64,000 nucleotides of DNA, taken from Pseudomonadota bacterium. GTDB lineage: Bacteria > Pseudomonadota > Alphaproteobacteria > Rhizobiales > Pleomorphomonadaceae. Below are positions 18,441 through 27,378 of the stretch, piece by piece. Location of the stretch: positions 186,001 to 250,000 of the forward strand of contig JAEZHI010000004.1 in NCBI GenBank assembly GCA_023436885.1, read 5' to 3'. The notes beneath the pieces are model-generated. The model was not told the origin of the DNA. It worked only from the letters and a program-made list of their open reading frames with translations, and ran no database searches. The translations under genes and the position numbers were made by a program. The number at the start of each line of letters is the position of its first letter. Position 1 is the stretch's first letter.

Positions 18441-19034
18441 ATGGGGCAGTCTATAAGGCCCCTCCTCCTGATCGTTGCCTGCGCGCTGATCGTCCAGGCC
18501 ACTGTCCTCTATGTCGTGGGGCAGCCACCGATTTGCGCTTGCGGAACAGTGCGGCTTTGGGTCGGTCAGGTGCTTAGTCCAGAAAATTCGCAGCAGATAA
18601 CCGACTGGTACACGCCCTCCCATGTGATCCACGGCCTACTTTTTTTCGCGCTGGCGCGTCTGCTGTTCCGGGGGCGCCGGTCACTTTTGCTCGCCTTGAG
18701 CTTGGCGCTCGGCATCGAGGTTGCCTGGGAACTCACCGAGAATTCACCGGCGATTATCGCGCGTTATCGCGAACAGTCGCTCGCGCAGGGCTATTCTGGC
18801 GACAGCATCCTCAACTCGCTGTGCGACACACTTGCCATGCTTACAGGCTTCTGGCTTGCGGCTCGGTTGCCCGTCCGCGCCAGCATAGCTCTCGTGCTCG
18901 CCGCCGAACTATTCACCGGGGTAATGATCCGCGACAACCTGACGCTCAATGTCGTGCAACTTCTCGTGCCGAACAAGGCCGTCTCTGCCTGGCAGGCCGA
19001 GGGAGGATTGTATGGAGCGGCCACGAAGCAATAG
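18441..19034 (+). CDS. DUF2585 (UPF0314) membrane protein
   Basis: 197-residue integral membrane protein of a family found mainly in Hyphomicrobiales; its function is unknown. The N-terminal membrane helix (PLLLIVACALIVQATVLYVV) is followed by the family hallmark PPICACGTVRLWVGQVLSPENSQQ and TDWYTPSHVIHGLLFF, then further hydrophobic helices around GIEVAWELTENSPAII. ATG 18441 has GGAGA 9 bases upstream; the frame starts earlier, at 18402. It is convergent with the nucleotidase gene, with 4 bases between them. Confidence 0.85.
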   Translation: MGQSIRPLLLIVACALIVQATVLYVVGQPPICACGTVRLWVGQVLSPENSQQITDWYTPSHVIHGLLFFALARLLFRGRRSLLLALSLALGIEVAWELTENSPAIIARYREQSLAQGYSGDSILNSLCDTLAMLTGFWLAARLPVRASIALVLAAELFTGVMIRDNLTLNVVQLLVPNKAVSAWQAEGGLYGAATKQ

Positions 19035-19038
19035 ATGG

Positions 19039-19596
19039 CTAGGATTCAAAGTGCTCCGGGAAGACGCTCGAGAGCACGTTCATGGCCTCGTCCCAGGTGC
19101 GGATCCGCGGATAACCGGTCACATCGATATTGTGGGGCGATGAAAAGACAATGCCCTGCCCGCCAAACCGCTTGAAGTGCCGTGCGTTGTCGTCGATCAG
19201 GCAATCGGCCGCTATGACGCTCTTATCGCCGCAAAACACGATGTTGAGTGGATCCACGAAGGGGAAATATCGCCGCAACCATAAAAACTTCGGGCCCAGC
19301 GAATTCGGGAATTCCATCGCCGCAGAGGTTACGAACAGATCGCAACGGGCCGCAATAGTCGAAAGAGCTGCCTGGCTCCCCTCGATGACCTTGATGTCTG
19401 CAAAGAAGGCGCCGTCATGCATCGCGGCCCTCAAGGCGCCTGCGATATCCGGTTCGACCGCATCAAAGATCTGTCTGCCGCGCAGTGCCTCGGCGTCCCA
19501 TCGTGCACCGTGACGGTCGACCAGCCAGTTCATCATGGCGCCATATGTGTCGGCGATGACCTCGTCCATGTCGACAGCAACCCGAATGCGACCCAA
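19039..19596 (-). CDS. NT5C-like 5'-nucleotidase (HAD superfamily)
   Basis: HAD-type phosphatase related to 5'(3')-deoxyribonucleotidases, expected to dephosphorylate nucleoside monophosphates. The motif I nucleophile is in VAVDMDEVIADTYGAMMNWL. Motif II lies in DLFVTSAAMEF, and CLIDDNARHFKRFGG is the C-terminal Asp motif. The frame reaches 19653, but TTG 19596 is preceded by GGGAGGGG at 19607-19600 and gives MGRIRVAVDMDEV, 185 residues. ATG 19653 has no ribosome site. Substrate not determined; purC lies divergently next to it, so a purine link is possible but unproven. Confidence 0.75.
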   Translation of the reverse strand: MGRIRVAVDMDEVIADTYGAMMNWLVDRHGARWDAEALRGRQIFDAVEPDIAGALRAAMHDGAFFADIKVIEGSQAALSTIAARCDLFVTSAAMEFPNSLGPKFLWLRRYFPFVDPLNIVFCGDKSVIAADCLIDDNARHFKRFGGQGIVFSSPHNIDVTGYPRIRTWDEAMNVLSSVFPEHFES

Positions 19597-19745
19597 GTTC
19601 CCCTCCCAAGCCGGAATGAATCGAATCAAGCTATGATGACTTAAGTCAGGCATGCAAGTTCGACTTAAAGTTTCGAGCTCGATGCTCTATTGAGCGGCCA
19701 GAAGGTGGCCCGTTCCAAGGCTCCCGATCCGTCAAGGAGACATCC

Positions 19746-20702
19746 ATGGCTCTCGACCGTGTTCTCTCTGAAGCCTTCATTCCCGAGCTACCCAACTATT
19801 ACAAAGGCAAGGTGCGCGAGAATTACGACCTGCCGGATGGTAGCCGCATCATCATCGCGACGGATCGTATCAGCGCTTTCGACCGCGTGTTGGCCTCTAT
19901 TCCGTTTAAGGGACAGGTCCTGACCCAGACGGCGCGCTTCTGGTTCGACGCGACGTCGGACATATGTCCCAACCACGTTATCTCCTATCCCGACCCAAAC
20001 GTCGTGATCGGAAGGCGCCTCGATATTCTGCCCGTTGAGATCATCGTGCGCGGCTATCTGGCCGGCACCACGAGCACCTCCGTGCTGACCAAGTATCGGG
20101 CCGGCGAGCGAACAATGTATGGACTGACTTTGCCTGACGGTCTGCACGACAATGAGAAGCTTCCCTCGCCAATCGTCACGCCGACCAGCAAAGCGTTCGA
20201 TGGCGGCCATGACGAACCGCTGAGCGGCGAGGAAATATTGGCAAAGAAGCTTTTGACGCCTGAGCAGTGGGCAACGGTGTCGGATTACGCCTTGAGACTC
20301 TATGCGCGCGGGGCGGAGATCGCCGCCGGACATGGCCTGATCCTCGCCGATACCAAATACGAATTTGGCCTCGATCGTAGCGGTGCCATCACCCTCGCAG
20401 ACGAAATCCATACCCCAGACTCAAGTCGTTATTGGATCGCGGCTTCTTATGAAGAAGATTTCGCTGCCGGTCGGCGCCCGAAGAGCTTCGACAAGGATTT
20501 CATTCGTGCCTGGGTCGGGGCGCGGTGTGATCCGTACAAGGACCAGATTCCCGAAATTCCGGAAAGTCTGATCGCCGAGACATCCAAAGTTTACATTGAT
20601 GCTTTCGAGGCTATTACAGGAGAGACCTTCAGGCCCGATCTTACCGGAGCGACGCCGCTGGAACGCGTACGCTCGAACCTAGCGAAGTATTTCGCAAGCT
20701 AA
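19746..20702 (+). CDS. purC: Phosphoribosylaminoimidazole-succinocarboxamide synthase
   Basis: SAICAR synthetase: joins aspartate to CAIR with ATP in de novo purine synthesis. The 318-residue protein is of the longer PurC type. Conserved stretches are YKGKVRENYDLPDGSRIIIATDRISAFD split across the N-terminus, EIIVRGYLAGTTSTS, ADTKYEFGLDRSG and DEIHTPDSSRYW. AAGGAGA precedes ATG 19746. It is monocistronic as far as I can see. Confidence 0.95.
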   Translation: MALDRVLSEAFIPELPNYYKGKVRENYDLPDGSRIIIATDRISAFDRVLASIPFKGQVLTQTARFWFDATSDICPNHVISYPDPNVVIGRRLDILPVEIIVRGYLAGTTSTSVLTKYRAGERTMYGLTLPDGLHDNEKLPSPIVTPTSKAFDGGHDEPLSGEEILAKKLLTPEQWATVSDYALRLYARGAEIAAGHGLILADTKYEFGLDRSGAITLADEIHTPDSSRYWIAASYEEDFAAGRRPKSFDKDFIRAWVGARCDPYKDQIPEIPESLIAETSKVYIDAFEAITGETFRPDLTGATPLERVRSNLAKYFAS

Positions 20703-20797
20703 GCGATCTGCTGGCGGGGATCGACGCGAAGGCCCTATTTCGCCAGCAACTTCCTGTGAACGACTCCAAGTTTATGCTACGAAAAAGGTGGGCATAA

Positions 20798-20816
20798 AAC
20801 GGCGTGGCACGCCGTT
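20798..20816. promoter_or_regulatory. Perfect palindrome upstream of AlpA-like gene
   Basis: AACGGCGTG (20798-20806), one base, then CACGCCGTT (20808-20816): a perfect 9-base inverted repeat 25 bases before the AlpA-like start codon. It could be an operator for that regulator or a small hairpin in its leader. No T-run follows, so it is not a terminator of purC. Confidence 0.5.
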
Positions 20817-20841
20817 CGGATACTGGGGCTTGGGCTAAATC

Positions 20842-21261
20842 ATGGGGCAGACAGGCGGCGGAGCCGTTCCGTTCGACGATAACCCGGGGCTGATGAGCGC
20901 ACTCGATAAGCTGGAGAGGCTGACGTCAGTACTTCGGAAGCCCGACGCGTCACGACCCTTGGAACCCGGCAACCCCGTTCATTCCATGCAGGCGAGCACG
21001 GAGGCAGCGTTTTCGGTCGCTGCTTCTGATGAGCACTCCTCGCTTCATCATCGGAAGCCCAAAGCCGCGCCGTTGACGGCGCCGACGCTCCTATCCATGA
21101 AGCAAGCCTCGGCGATGACGACACTATCGGTGTCTTCCATCAAACGCATGATGGCTGCAGGAACATTTCCTAAGCCCGTTCGGCTCGGTGAGAGCCGAAT
21201 TGCCTTTGTAGACGCCGAAATTCACGCCTGGGTCCGTGCCCGCATCGCGGAACGGGAATGA
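20842..21261 (+). CDS. AlpA-like helix-turn-helix regulator with long N-terminus
   Basis: The last ~57 residues of this 139-residue protein match the AlpA/excisionase-like winged HTH: LLSMKQASAMTTLSVSSIKR, MMAAGTFPKPVRLGESRIAF, and DAEIHAWVRARIAERE. The first ~80 residues are a low-complexity extension with no recognised domain. AlpA proteins usually belong to prophages or integrative elements, yet no integrase, att repeat or other phage gene is visible nearby. The start at ATG 20842 lacks a clear ribosome site, so a shorter form is possible. Targets are unknown. Confidence 0.65.
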   Translation: MGQTGGGAVPFDDNPGLMSALDKLERLTSVLRKPDASRPLEPGNPVHSMQASTEAAFSVAASDEHSSLHHRKPKAAPLTAPTLLSMKQASAMTTLSVSSIKRMMAAGTFPKPVRLGESRIAFVDAEIHAWVRARIAERE

Positions 21262-21265
21262 TGAT

Positions 21266-22060
21266 CTAGGCCTCGCGAACTTCCTGCGACACGGCCTTGG
21301 CAGCGTTCAAAACCATTTCGGCTAGCGTTGCATAGCGCTCCGGTGTGATGGCATTGGCTTGGCCTATGGTGGCAACCGCGGCAACCACGCGGTGGCGTGC
21401 ATCGAACACAGGCGCTGCGATGCAGGAGGTATCGGCTAGGGCCTCCTGCTGATCAAGCGCCCACCCTCGCTCTTTGACCAGTTCCAACTCTTTTAGCATG
21501 GCTTCCGGCGAGCCGATGGTGCTCGGGGTCGCTTTTGTCCAATCGAGGTCTGCAAGCAATCTTCTTTGGTCGGTCTCGTCGAGGAAAGCCAAGAGAGCTT
21601 TGCCGGTAGCGACGCGGTTCAGCGGCCAGCGCAGACCATCGCAACCATTGCTGCTGCGAACATCGCCATCAGGACTGACGCTCGCAAGCACTACGGCATT
21701 GTGCCCTTCAAAGGTGGCGAGCTCGCAGGCAAGGCCCGATTCGCCGGCAAGCCATTCGAGATGCTTCACCGCGATGCCGGGAATTGTGCGCTGCCGGATA
21801 CCGAGGACACCAAGCTCGCAGATCTTCTCGCCAAGAATAAAGCGGCCATCGGTGAGCACGCGCAGGGCTCCGACATCGGACAGTGCCTTGAGAAGCTGAT
21901 GCGTCGTGCTCTTGGGAAGCTCGAGGGTCTTCTGAATCGCCGAGAAGGGTAGCTTGCCGCGACGTCCTACGAGGTCGAGTATGAGCATTGCCTTGCGCAG
22001 CGATGGAACAGCAACCGAACGGCTCGACGGCGCAACTTCTTTGACCTCTTCACCGACCAT
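21266..22060 (-). CDS. IclR-family transcriptional regulator
   Basis: 264 residues with an N-terminal winged HTH (SLRKAMLILDLVGRRGKLPF and ELPKSTTHQLLKALSDVGAL) and a C-terminal IclR effector domain (GSGL-type region, NRVATGKALLAFLDE, CIAAPVFDARHRVVAAVATIG). IclR proteins control catabolic or transport genes in response to small organic acids or aromatics. It is divergent from the DMT exporter gene at 22329, with a palindrome in between, so that gene is the likeliest target. Its stop lies 4 bases from the AlpA-like gene stop. Confidence 0.88.
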   Translation of the reverse strand: MVGEEVKEVAPSSRSVAVPSLRKAMLILDLVGRRGKLPFSAIQKTLELPKSTTHQLLKALSDVGALRVLTDGRFILGEKICELGVLGIRQRTIPGIAVKHLEWLAGESGLACELATFEGHNAVVLASVSPDGDVRSSNGCDGLRWPLNRVATGKALLAFLDETDQRRLLADLDWTKATPSTIGSPEAMLKELELVKERGWALDQQEALADTSCIAAPVFDARHRVVAAVATIGQANAITPERYATLAEMVLNAAKAVSQEVREA

Positions 22061-22176
22061 TCCCGGTCCTCATCAAATTGTCATCGGTGACAATCTTTAC
22101 GACGTGCGGGAAACCCGGCCATCCGTGGCGACACGTGGTCACGTATAAAAAGTCGCATCCATGAGACGACAATGCC

Positions 22177-22188
22177 CCGTTTAAACGG
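22177..22188. promoter_or_regulatory. Palindrome between IclR gene and DMT transporter
   Basis: CCGTTTAAACGG is a perfect 12-base palindrome in the 268-base divergent gap between the IclR regulator and the DMT transporter. It is a candidate operator; there is no direct evidence of binding. Confidence 0.35.
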
Positions 22189-22328
22189 CAAAATCGCTTG
22201 CGCGCTTGAACGACTCCTTGCACATACCGTTCGCTCAACGGATCCGCTTGAGCTTGCTGATCGATCCTTCCTTCCTGCGAGGGGTATCGTTGGCCAGGTT
22301 TGGCAACCGGCCTACCCCGGAGCTTAAT

Positions 22329-23267
22329 ATGCGAACCCTTTCCCAAGCGCCCGTAGCGGCGCCACAGCAGCCGCCCCGAAATTCGGAACGGGCGTTGCTG
22401 GCAATGCTGCTGGTTTTTGGGTCTACTGTTTTCTTCGCTGGTGGCGACGTGGGCGCCAAGCTGATGAAGGAAACCGCGCCGGCGCAGTTGGCCACTTGGT
22501 TCCGCTATTTTGTCTTCTTTCTCGTTGCGTGTCCCTGGGCGCTTTCCTCAAAAGGGCTCAAAGCCTTCAAGCCTGAGAGCTACCGGCTTCAGATCGGGCG
22601 TGGCCTCGCCGCCGTTGCGTCGACGAGCTTCTTTATCCTGGGCCTCGCCTATCTCGATGTCCCCTCGAACACGGCGATTCATTTCATTTCACCGATCATC
22701 GTGATGGTGCTCTCGATCTTCGTACTGGGAGAAACAGTCGGCGTTCGCCGCTGGTTGGCCGCCGCAGTTGGGTTTGCCGGCGTCCTGCTGATTGTGCGAC
22801 CGGGCACGAGCGGTTTTCAGCTCGCCGCTCTGTTGCCGCTGGGATCGGCAACGGCTTGGGCGCTGGGAGCGTTATTCACTCGCCTCATGAAGAACGAGCC
22901 GACAGAAGTTACCTTCATGTGGACCGGCATGATCGGTTTGAGCGTTTCGACCTTGCTGGTTATCCCTGTGTTTCATGTCCCCACGGGGCGCGAGCTTCTT
23001 TATGGCATTGGCGGCTCGCTGAGCTTCACGATCGCTCACATGCTGTTCATTTCCGGGCTTAAGCTGGCGCCTCTCTCGCTTTTGGCGCCTGTCACCTACA
23101 TACAGTTGGTGTCAGCCGGGATCCTGTCCTACCTGTTTTTCGGGGACCTACCGAGCTACTATACTTTGCTTGGCTCCATAATGATTGCGGGCTCTGGACT
23201 TTACTCAGCTCATCGCGAGCGTGTCAGGCACAAAACACCTGCGATGCCCACGCCTCCTGTTCAATAG
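22329..23267 (+). CDS. DMT-family (EamA) transporter
   Basis: Predicted inner-membrane exporter of the drug/metabolite transporter superfamily, 312 residues. Two EamA repeats are visible. The first starts LAMLLVFGSTVFFAGGDVGAK and includes LDVPSNTAIHFISPIIVMVL. The second begins PLGSATAWALGALFTRLM and ends SYLFFGDLPSYYTLLGSIMI. About ten hydrophobic helices are expected. The frame opens at 22206, but ATG 22329 (MRTLSQAPVAAP) has GGAG nearby and gives the usual length. Substrate unknown; the divergent IclR gene is the probable regulator. Confidence 0.85.
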   Translation: MRTLSQAPVAAPQQPPRNSERALLAMLLVFGSTVFFAGGDVGAKLMKETAPAQLATWFRYFVFFLVACPWALSSKGLKAFKPESYRLQIGRGLAAVASTSFFILGLAYLDVPSNTAIHFISPIIVMVLSIFVLGETVGVRRWLAAAVGFAGVLLIVRPGTSGFQLAALLPLGSATAWALGALFTRLMKNEPTEVTFMWTGMIGLSVSTLLVIPVFHVPTGRELLYGIGGSLSFTIAHMLFISGLKLAPLSLLAPVTYIQLVSAGILSYLFFGDLPSYYTLLGSIMIAGSGLYSAHRERVRHKTPAMPTPPVQ

Positions 23268-23389
23268 CCCCGCCCGGATCTGCCTGAAGCGGAACCACAC
23301 GCCGCAAACTTCGTTTGTTGTGTGCGGCGCTGGCGGACTTTTTGTTCTTCGGTGCGTCTGAAGTCTATAGAACGATAGGAGAACGCCCC

Positions 23390-23608
23390 ATGCAGAGATC
23401 CTCGATCATTTGGGTCATCATCGCCGTGATCATCGTTATCGGCGCTGTCGTGTATTTCTCGGGCAACAGGACGGGAACGACCACACCGCCGCCCCCTGCG
23501 ACGTCAACGGCTCCCGCTGCGCCATCAACTCCAGCGCCATCGGCGCCCGCTCCGGCCGCACCGGCGCCTGCCGCACCTTCGGCCCCCGCAGCTCCGACGA
23601 CGCCGTAA
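23390..23608 (+). CDS. Small membrane-anchored Pro/Ala-rich protein
   Basis: 72 residues. One N-terminal hydrophobic segment (IIWVIIAVIIVIGAVVYF) is followed by about 45 residues made almost entirely of Pro, Ala, Thr and Ser. It would be an inner-membrane anchor with an extended periplasmic tail. ATG 23390 follows AGGAG by 8 bases, so translation is credible. Proteins of this shape are common and poorly conserved in sequence; I assign no function. Confidence 0.65.
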   Translation: MQRSSIIWVIIAVIIVIGAVVYFSGNRTGTTTPPPPATSTAPAAPSTPAPSAPAPAAPAPAAPSAPAAPTTP

Positions 23609-23660
23609 CGGTGTTCTTCAGTGTGCTGATCACAAGCGCAAAATAGCTTTCCATAAATGC

Positions 23661-23690
23661 AATCGGCGCCCTCAAGGCGCCGATTTGTTT
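23661..23690. terminator. Rho-independent terminator
   Basis: AATCGGCGCC (23661-23670) and GGCGCCGATT (23676-23685) form a perfect 10-base-pair stem with loop CTCAA, followed by TGTTT. It lies between the small Pro/Ala-rich gene and the convergent gene ending at 23706, and probably serves the former. Confidence 0.85.
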
Positions 23691-23705
23691 AGAAGGAGGT
23701 TGGTT

Positions 23706-24137
23706 TCACAGCTCCCGGTCAATGACCGTGCTGCGTGTGGTTCCGCCTGTTCCCTGCCAGGCATCGATCATCGCCTGCATGCGCATGGCGAATTCCTGAT
23801 TGTCTTGAACCACAGCCGCATTGCCGGGCGAATCTGCGCTTTGACTAGCCTTCTTGGTTCCGTCCGAAATGAAGGCTTCGAAGCCGCTCGTCACTTGGTC
23901 AAGCGGCGACGCTTTGACGGTATTTGCCTTCGTGAGCGCGTTGGCAGAGGACGAACTACCCTGCTCCGATGACTTATCGGTCGCAGTGTCGACGGAGTTG
24001 TTGTCCGTTCTTTCCGTAACCTTGACGGCCTTTTCCGCCTTGAGATCAGTCGTCGTGGACTGGTTCTGTTCGGTCGGCGTTTTCGGCACCGGCGAGGTGA
24101 CGCCGGTCAGCACCGGTTTTACGCTCGCGATATCCAT
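23706..24137 (-). CDS. Ser/Thr-rich hypothetical protein
   Basis: 143 residues that I do not recognise. It starts MDIASVKPVLTGVTSPVPKT behind AAGGAT. Residues ~20-80 are polar and low-complexity (Ser, Thr, Lys, Asp, Asn), probably disordered. A short C-terminal helix-like stretch (QEFAMRMQAMIDAWQGTGG) is the only ordered-looking part. There is no signal peptide, membrane segment or cysteine. It has its own terminator-flanked position and no obvious partner. Confidence 0.55.
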   Translation of the reverse strand: MDIASVKPVLTGVTSPVPKTPTEQNQSTTTDLKAEKAVKVTERTDNNSVDTATDKSSEQGSSSSANALTKANTVKASPLDQVTSGFEAFISDGTKKASQSADSPGNAAVVQDNQEFAMRMQAMIDAWQGTGGTTRSTVIDREL

Positions 24138-24351
24138 GACTTATCCTTTCGAGCCGGATACGAATGACCCAGATCATCGAAAGAAGTTTAGTCTCCGGCG
24201 CTGAAAGGAACGTTTTCCCCATCGTTAAAAATTTAACGATGTTTATGTTTCTGCGATATTTTTGGAGTCGCGGCGCATCATCACTGGAGCGACCGCGACT
24301 AAACCATGGAATTGTTAACGCGCTCCGAACTGCACGCCCAAATACAAGTGT

Positions 24352-26022
24352 TTATGGGGCCGGATGGATGTAGGGCCAAGGCGATGCTTCGCCATCGCGC
24401 GGCACTGCGACATGCACCAGCACCGGCTCTTCTGTCGCCAATGCTTCAGGAAGAACCCGTGCCAGTTCGCTCGGTGAGGCGACGGAATACGCTTTGACCC
24501 CAAATGCCTGCGCCAACTTCGGGAAGTCAGGGTTTTGCAGTTCCGACGCAATAAAGCGCCCCTCATAACGGGTCCGCTGGTCGCGCCGGACGTTGCCGTA
24601 GGCACCATTGTCGAAAACCAGCACAACGATCGCAATCTTTTCCTGCGCTGCAGTCGCAAGCTCCTGGACCGCAAACATGAAACCGCCATCGCCGCAGACA
24701 GCTAAGACCTTGCGGTCTGGATTGGCGACCTTGACGCCGAGAGCCGCAGGAAAGCCGTAACCGAGCGTACCCTGGTATCCTTCGCTAACATAGGTGCGAG
24801 GCAGTCTCGCGTCCCAGGCAAAGTAGGACGCGAACCCCACTTGGCAAAGCTCGGTCAGGAAGAAACCGTCATCTGGGAGAGCCGATCGGATCACCTTGAG
24901 GTAGTCCACTTCGGGCTGCACTTTGTCGATTTCGGCTTGGACTGCAACCTTGGCGTTGACGATTTCAGCAAGGATGGCGCTTCCATTGCGGCTTGTCGCT
25001 GCGTTTGAAAGTTTCTCGATTGCAGCAAGCAGCGCTCGGGCAGCCACTTTGGCATCGGCTACCACCGGCGCGTCTGCCTTCAGGCGCACCATCTCCTCGG
25101 GGTCGACGTCGATGCGAACCAGCTTTCGGTTGCCGGGCAGACGCTCGTGATACGTCATCATGCCAGCCCAGCGCATGGTTGGAAGTTCGAGACGCGTGCC
25201 AATTCCGAGCACCACGTCGATCTCCGGATAAAGACGGTGGGCAACCGCCGATGACACGCCATGAGTCTCGCTTTCGGCGACAATCCCACGGCCGCCGCGC
25301 AAGGCCGTGACCGGTGCGTTGAGAATGGCAGCCAGCGCCCTCACCTCTTCCGCAGCATGTTGTGCTCCGCTACCCACCATGATCATGGGACGACGGGCGG
25401 CAACGAGCAGGCGTGCCGCAGCTTGGATTTCAGCGTTATCGGGGGGCTGCGGGAAAGGAACGGTTGCCCCTTCCAGCGGTTCGACCATGGCTGTCTGAGC
25501 CATGCTGTCCCACGCCATCTCAAGAGCGACAGGGCCAGGGCGGCCGCTCAGCATCTGACGGAAGGCTTCATTGACGAGAGCCGGTGCGTCCTCGACCCGC
25601 TCGATGCGCGCCGACCATTTTGTCATGCGGCGAAGAAGCGCTAGTTGGTCGGGAACCTCATGAAGGTGGCCGCGCCCCCTCCCCTCGAAGGTTGACGGCA
25701 CATTGCCCGTGATCAGCAATACCGGCGCGCAGCAGCCAAGAGCTGTGATCAGCGCCGCTCCGGCATTCAGCACGCCCGGACCGGGGACAACAGAGAACAC
25801 GCCGGGCCGCCCCGTGGAACGGGCATAGCCAAAGGCCATATAGCCTGACGCTTGCTCGTGCCGCGCGCTGTAGGTTCGGATGCGATCCGCAGTGAGCGCC
25901 AGAGCGTCAAACAACGGATAGGTCTGCGCCCCTGGCAGACCGAACACCGTGTCGACCCCGTTCGCAATGAGCGCGTCGACGATCGCGCGACCGCCGGATA
26001 CGGCGTCACGGACTTGCAGCAT
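24352..26022 (-). CDS. Thiamine-diphosphate-dependent enzyme, acetolactate synthase-like
   Basis: 556-residue ThDP enzyme of the acetolactate synthase/2-keto acid decarboxylase superfamily. Three domains are visible. The N-terminal pyrimidine-binding domain has the activating Glu in YSARHEQASGYMAFGYAR. A central domain follows. The C-terminal PP-binding domain has CGDGGFMFAVQELATAA and FDNGAYGN. The frame extends to 26067, but ATG 26022 has GGGAG seven bases upstream. It lies 25 bases after an aromatic-type aminotransferase gene and is co-transcribed with it. The reaction cannot be fixed from sequence; a 2-keto acid made by the aminotransferase is a reasonable substrate guess. It lacks an ilvH-like partner, which argues against housekeeping branched-chain synthesis. 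Confidence 0.85.
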   Translation of the reverse strand: MLQVRDAVSGGRAIVDALIANGVDTVFGLPGAQTYPLFDALALTADRIRTYSARHEQASGYMAFGYARSTGRPGVFSVVPGPGVLNAGAALITALGCCAPVLLITGNVPSTFEGRGRGHLHEVPDQLALLRRMTKWSARIERVEDAPALVNEAFRQMLSGRPGPVALEMAWDSMAQTAMVEPLEGATVPFPQPPDNAEIQAAARLLVAARRPMIMVGSGAQHAAEEVRALAAILNAPVTALRGGRGIVAESETHGVSSAVAHRLYPEIDVVLGIGTRLELPTMRWAGMMTYHERLPGNRKLVRIDVDPEEMVRLKADAPVVADAKVAARALLAAIEKLSNAATSRNGSAILAEIVNAKVAVQAEIDKVQPEVDYLKVIRSALPDDGFFLTELCQVGFASYFAWDARLPRTYVSEGYQGTLGYGFPAALGVKVANPDRKVLAVCGDGGFMFAVQELATAAQEKIAIVVLVFDNGAYGNVRRDQRTRYEGRFIASELQNPDFPKLAQAFGVKAYSVASPSELARVLPEALATEEPVLVHVAVPRDGEASPWPYIHPAP

Positions 26023-26047
26023 GGTTTTCTCCCAGAGCGAGTCTGTA

Positions 26048-27220
26048 TCAGCCGACCGGATATCCAACCGCTTTGAGCGCAGCTACGAAGGCTGGGATGT
26101 CCCGGATGTGCAGACCGGCGACGTTGATCCGTCCGGAGCCTGCCATGTACACCGCATGGTCCTTACGCAGCGCCAGCACCTGTTCGGGGCTCAGCGCCAG
26201 GGTCGAGAACATACCAGTCTGTGTTTCGTGCGCCTTGAGACCCGGGCCGGCAGCGGCCAGCGCGGCGCGGACGCCCCGAACACGGGCGCCCATGCGATCA
26301 ATTTCCTCGCGCCAGATGCGGGTGAGTTCGGCGTCTTCGAGAATCGTCCGGACAATGGCAGCGCCATGGTCCGGCGGCATCGACCAGGACACGCGGCTGA
26401 AGGCTGCCAAGTTCGACATGACCGCCGTAGTAGCCTTTTCGTCCCGTGCCTTGACGTAGAGCGCCCCGACGCGATCTCGATAGAGCCCGAAATTCTTGTC
26501 ACAGGAGTAGGCAACCATCACTTCATCAAGATTTTCGGTGAGGAGCCGGACTCCATAGGCGTCGCCTTCCAGCCCCTTGCCGAGCCCATGGTAGGCAAAG
26601 TCGATCAGCGGCACCACGCCGGTTTCCTGCAAGGCCTTCAAGACAGTCTGCCAATCCGCTGGCTCAAGTTCTCCGCCCGTCGGGTTATGGCAACAGCCGT
26701 GCAGCAGGACGACATCTCCGGCAGAAGCGCCCTCAATCGCGGCCACGAGCGACGCGACGTTGACCGTTTGCGTCTTCACGTCAAAATAAGGATGCGGCAC
26801 GGCCTTGAGGCGCGTGGCGTTGAGAATCTGCAAATGATTTGGCCAAGTCGGCGCGCCGTAAAGAATCTTCGCTTCAGGACGAGCCAATGCGACAAGATCG
26901 GCGGCAAGGCGTACGGCGCCAGTGCCACCTGGCGTCTGAATACCCGCAACCCGCGATCCTGGATCATTCCCGAAAATGATCGGCTTCAACAGGTGAGTAT
27001 AGATCGGATCCCCTTCCGGTCCGAGGTAGGCCTTTGTAGTCCGCGTCTCGACCAGAGCTTTCTCGGCGGCTTTTACCGCTGCCATGATGGGCGTAACGCC
27101 GCTGTCGTCGCGGTAAACGCCCACGCCCAGATCCAGCTTTTGGGGGCGCGGATCGGCGCGATAAAGGCCGATGAGGGCAAGCAAGGCGTCGGCAGGCTGT
27201 TCTGGGAGATTGTCAAACAT
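26048..27220 (-). CDS. Aspartate/aromatic amino acid aminotransferase
   Basis: PLP enzyme of the class I aminotransferases, 390 residues, closest in appearance to the AspC/TyrB group. Landmarks are LDLGVGVYRDDSG at the N-terminus, QTPGGTGAVRLAADL, LLHGCCHNPTGGEL, and the PLP lysine in YSCDKNFGLYRDRVGALY (the residue before Lys is Asp where Ser is common). MFDNLPEQPADALLALI at 27220 is the typical start, though the frame opens at 27253. It is first in a two-gene operon with the ThDP enzyme and divergent from an Lrp-type regulator, suggesting amino acid degradation. Confidence 0.88.
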   Translation of the reverse strand: MFDNLPEQPADALLALIGLYRADPRPQKLDLGVGVYRDDSGVTPIMAAVKAAEKALVETRTTKAYLGPEGDPIYTHLLKPIIFGNDPGSRVAGIQTPGGTGAVRLAADLVALARPEAKILYGAPTWPNHLQILNATRLKAVPHPYFDVKTQTVNVASLVAAIEGASAGDVVLLHGCCHNPTGGELEPADWQTVLKALQETGVVPLIDFAYHGLGKGLEGDAYGVRLLTENLDEVMVAYSCDKNFGLYRDRVGALYVKARDEKATTAVMSNLAAFSRVSWSMPPDHGAAIVRTILEDAELTRIWREEIDRMGARVRGVRAALAAAGPGLKAHETQTGMFSTLALSPEQVLALRKDHAVYMAGSGRINVAGLHIRDIPAFVAALKAVGYPVG

Positions 27221-27378
27221 CGAGGGCTTCCGGGTGGCGGTGAATAAACTCACCCTAATGACCTTTCACGGAAATTTCTCTGCGTTTTCTGGAAAGGCAA
27301 TTGCTCGGAACGAGGATTTTCAGCATGATGCCGCCCGCTTGCGCATGTTTCTTGCGCGGTCTCTGGGAGTTGCGCGCC

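Noticed and set aside
25949..27247. 432-codon forward frame
   Set aside because: Antisense to the aminotransferase and the ThDP enzyme start; both of those have strong motifs, this has none.
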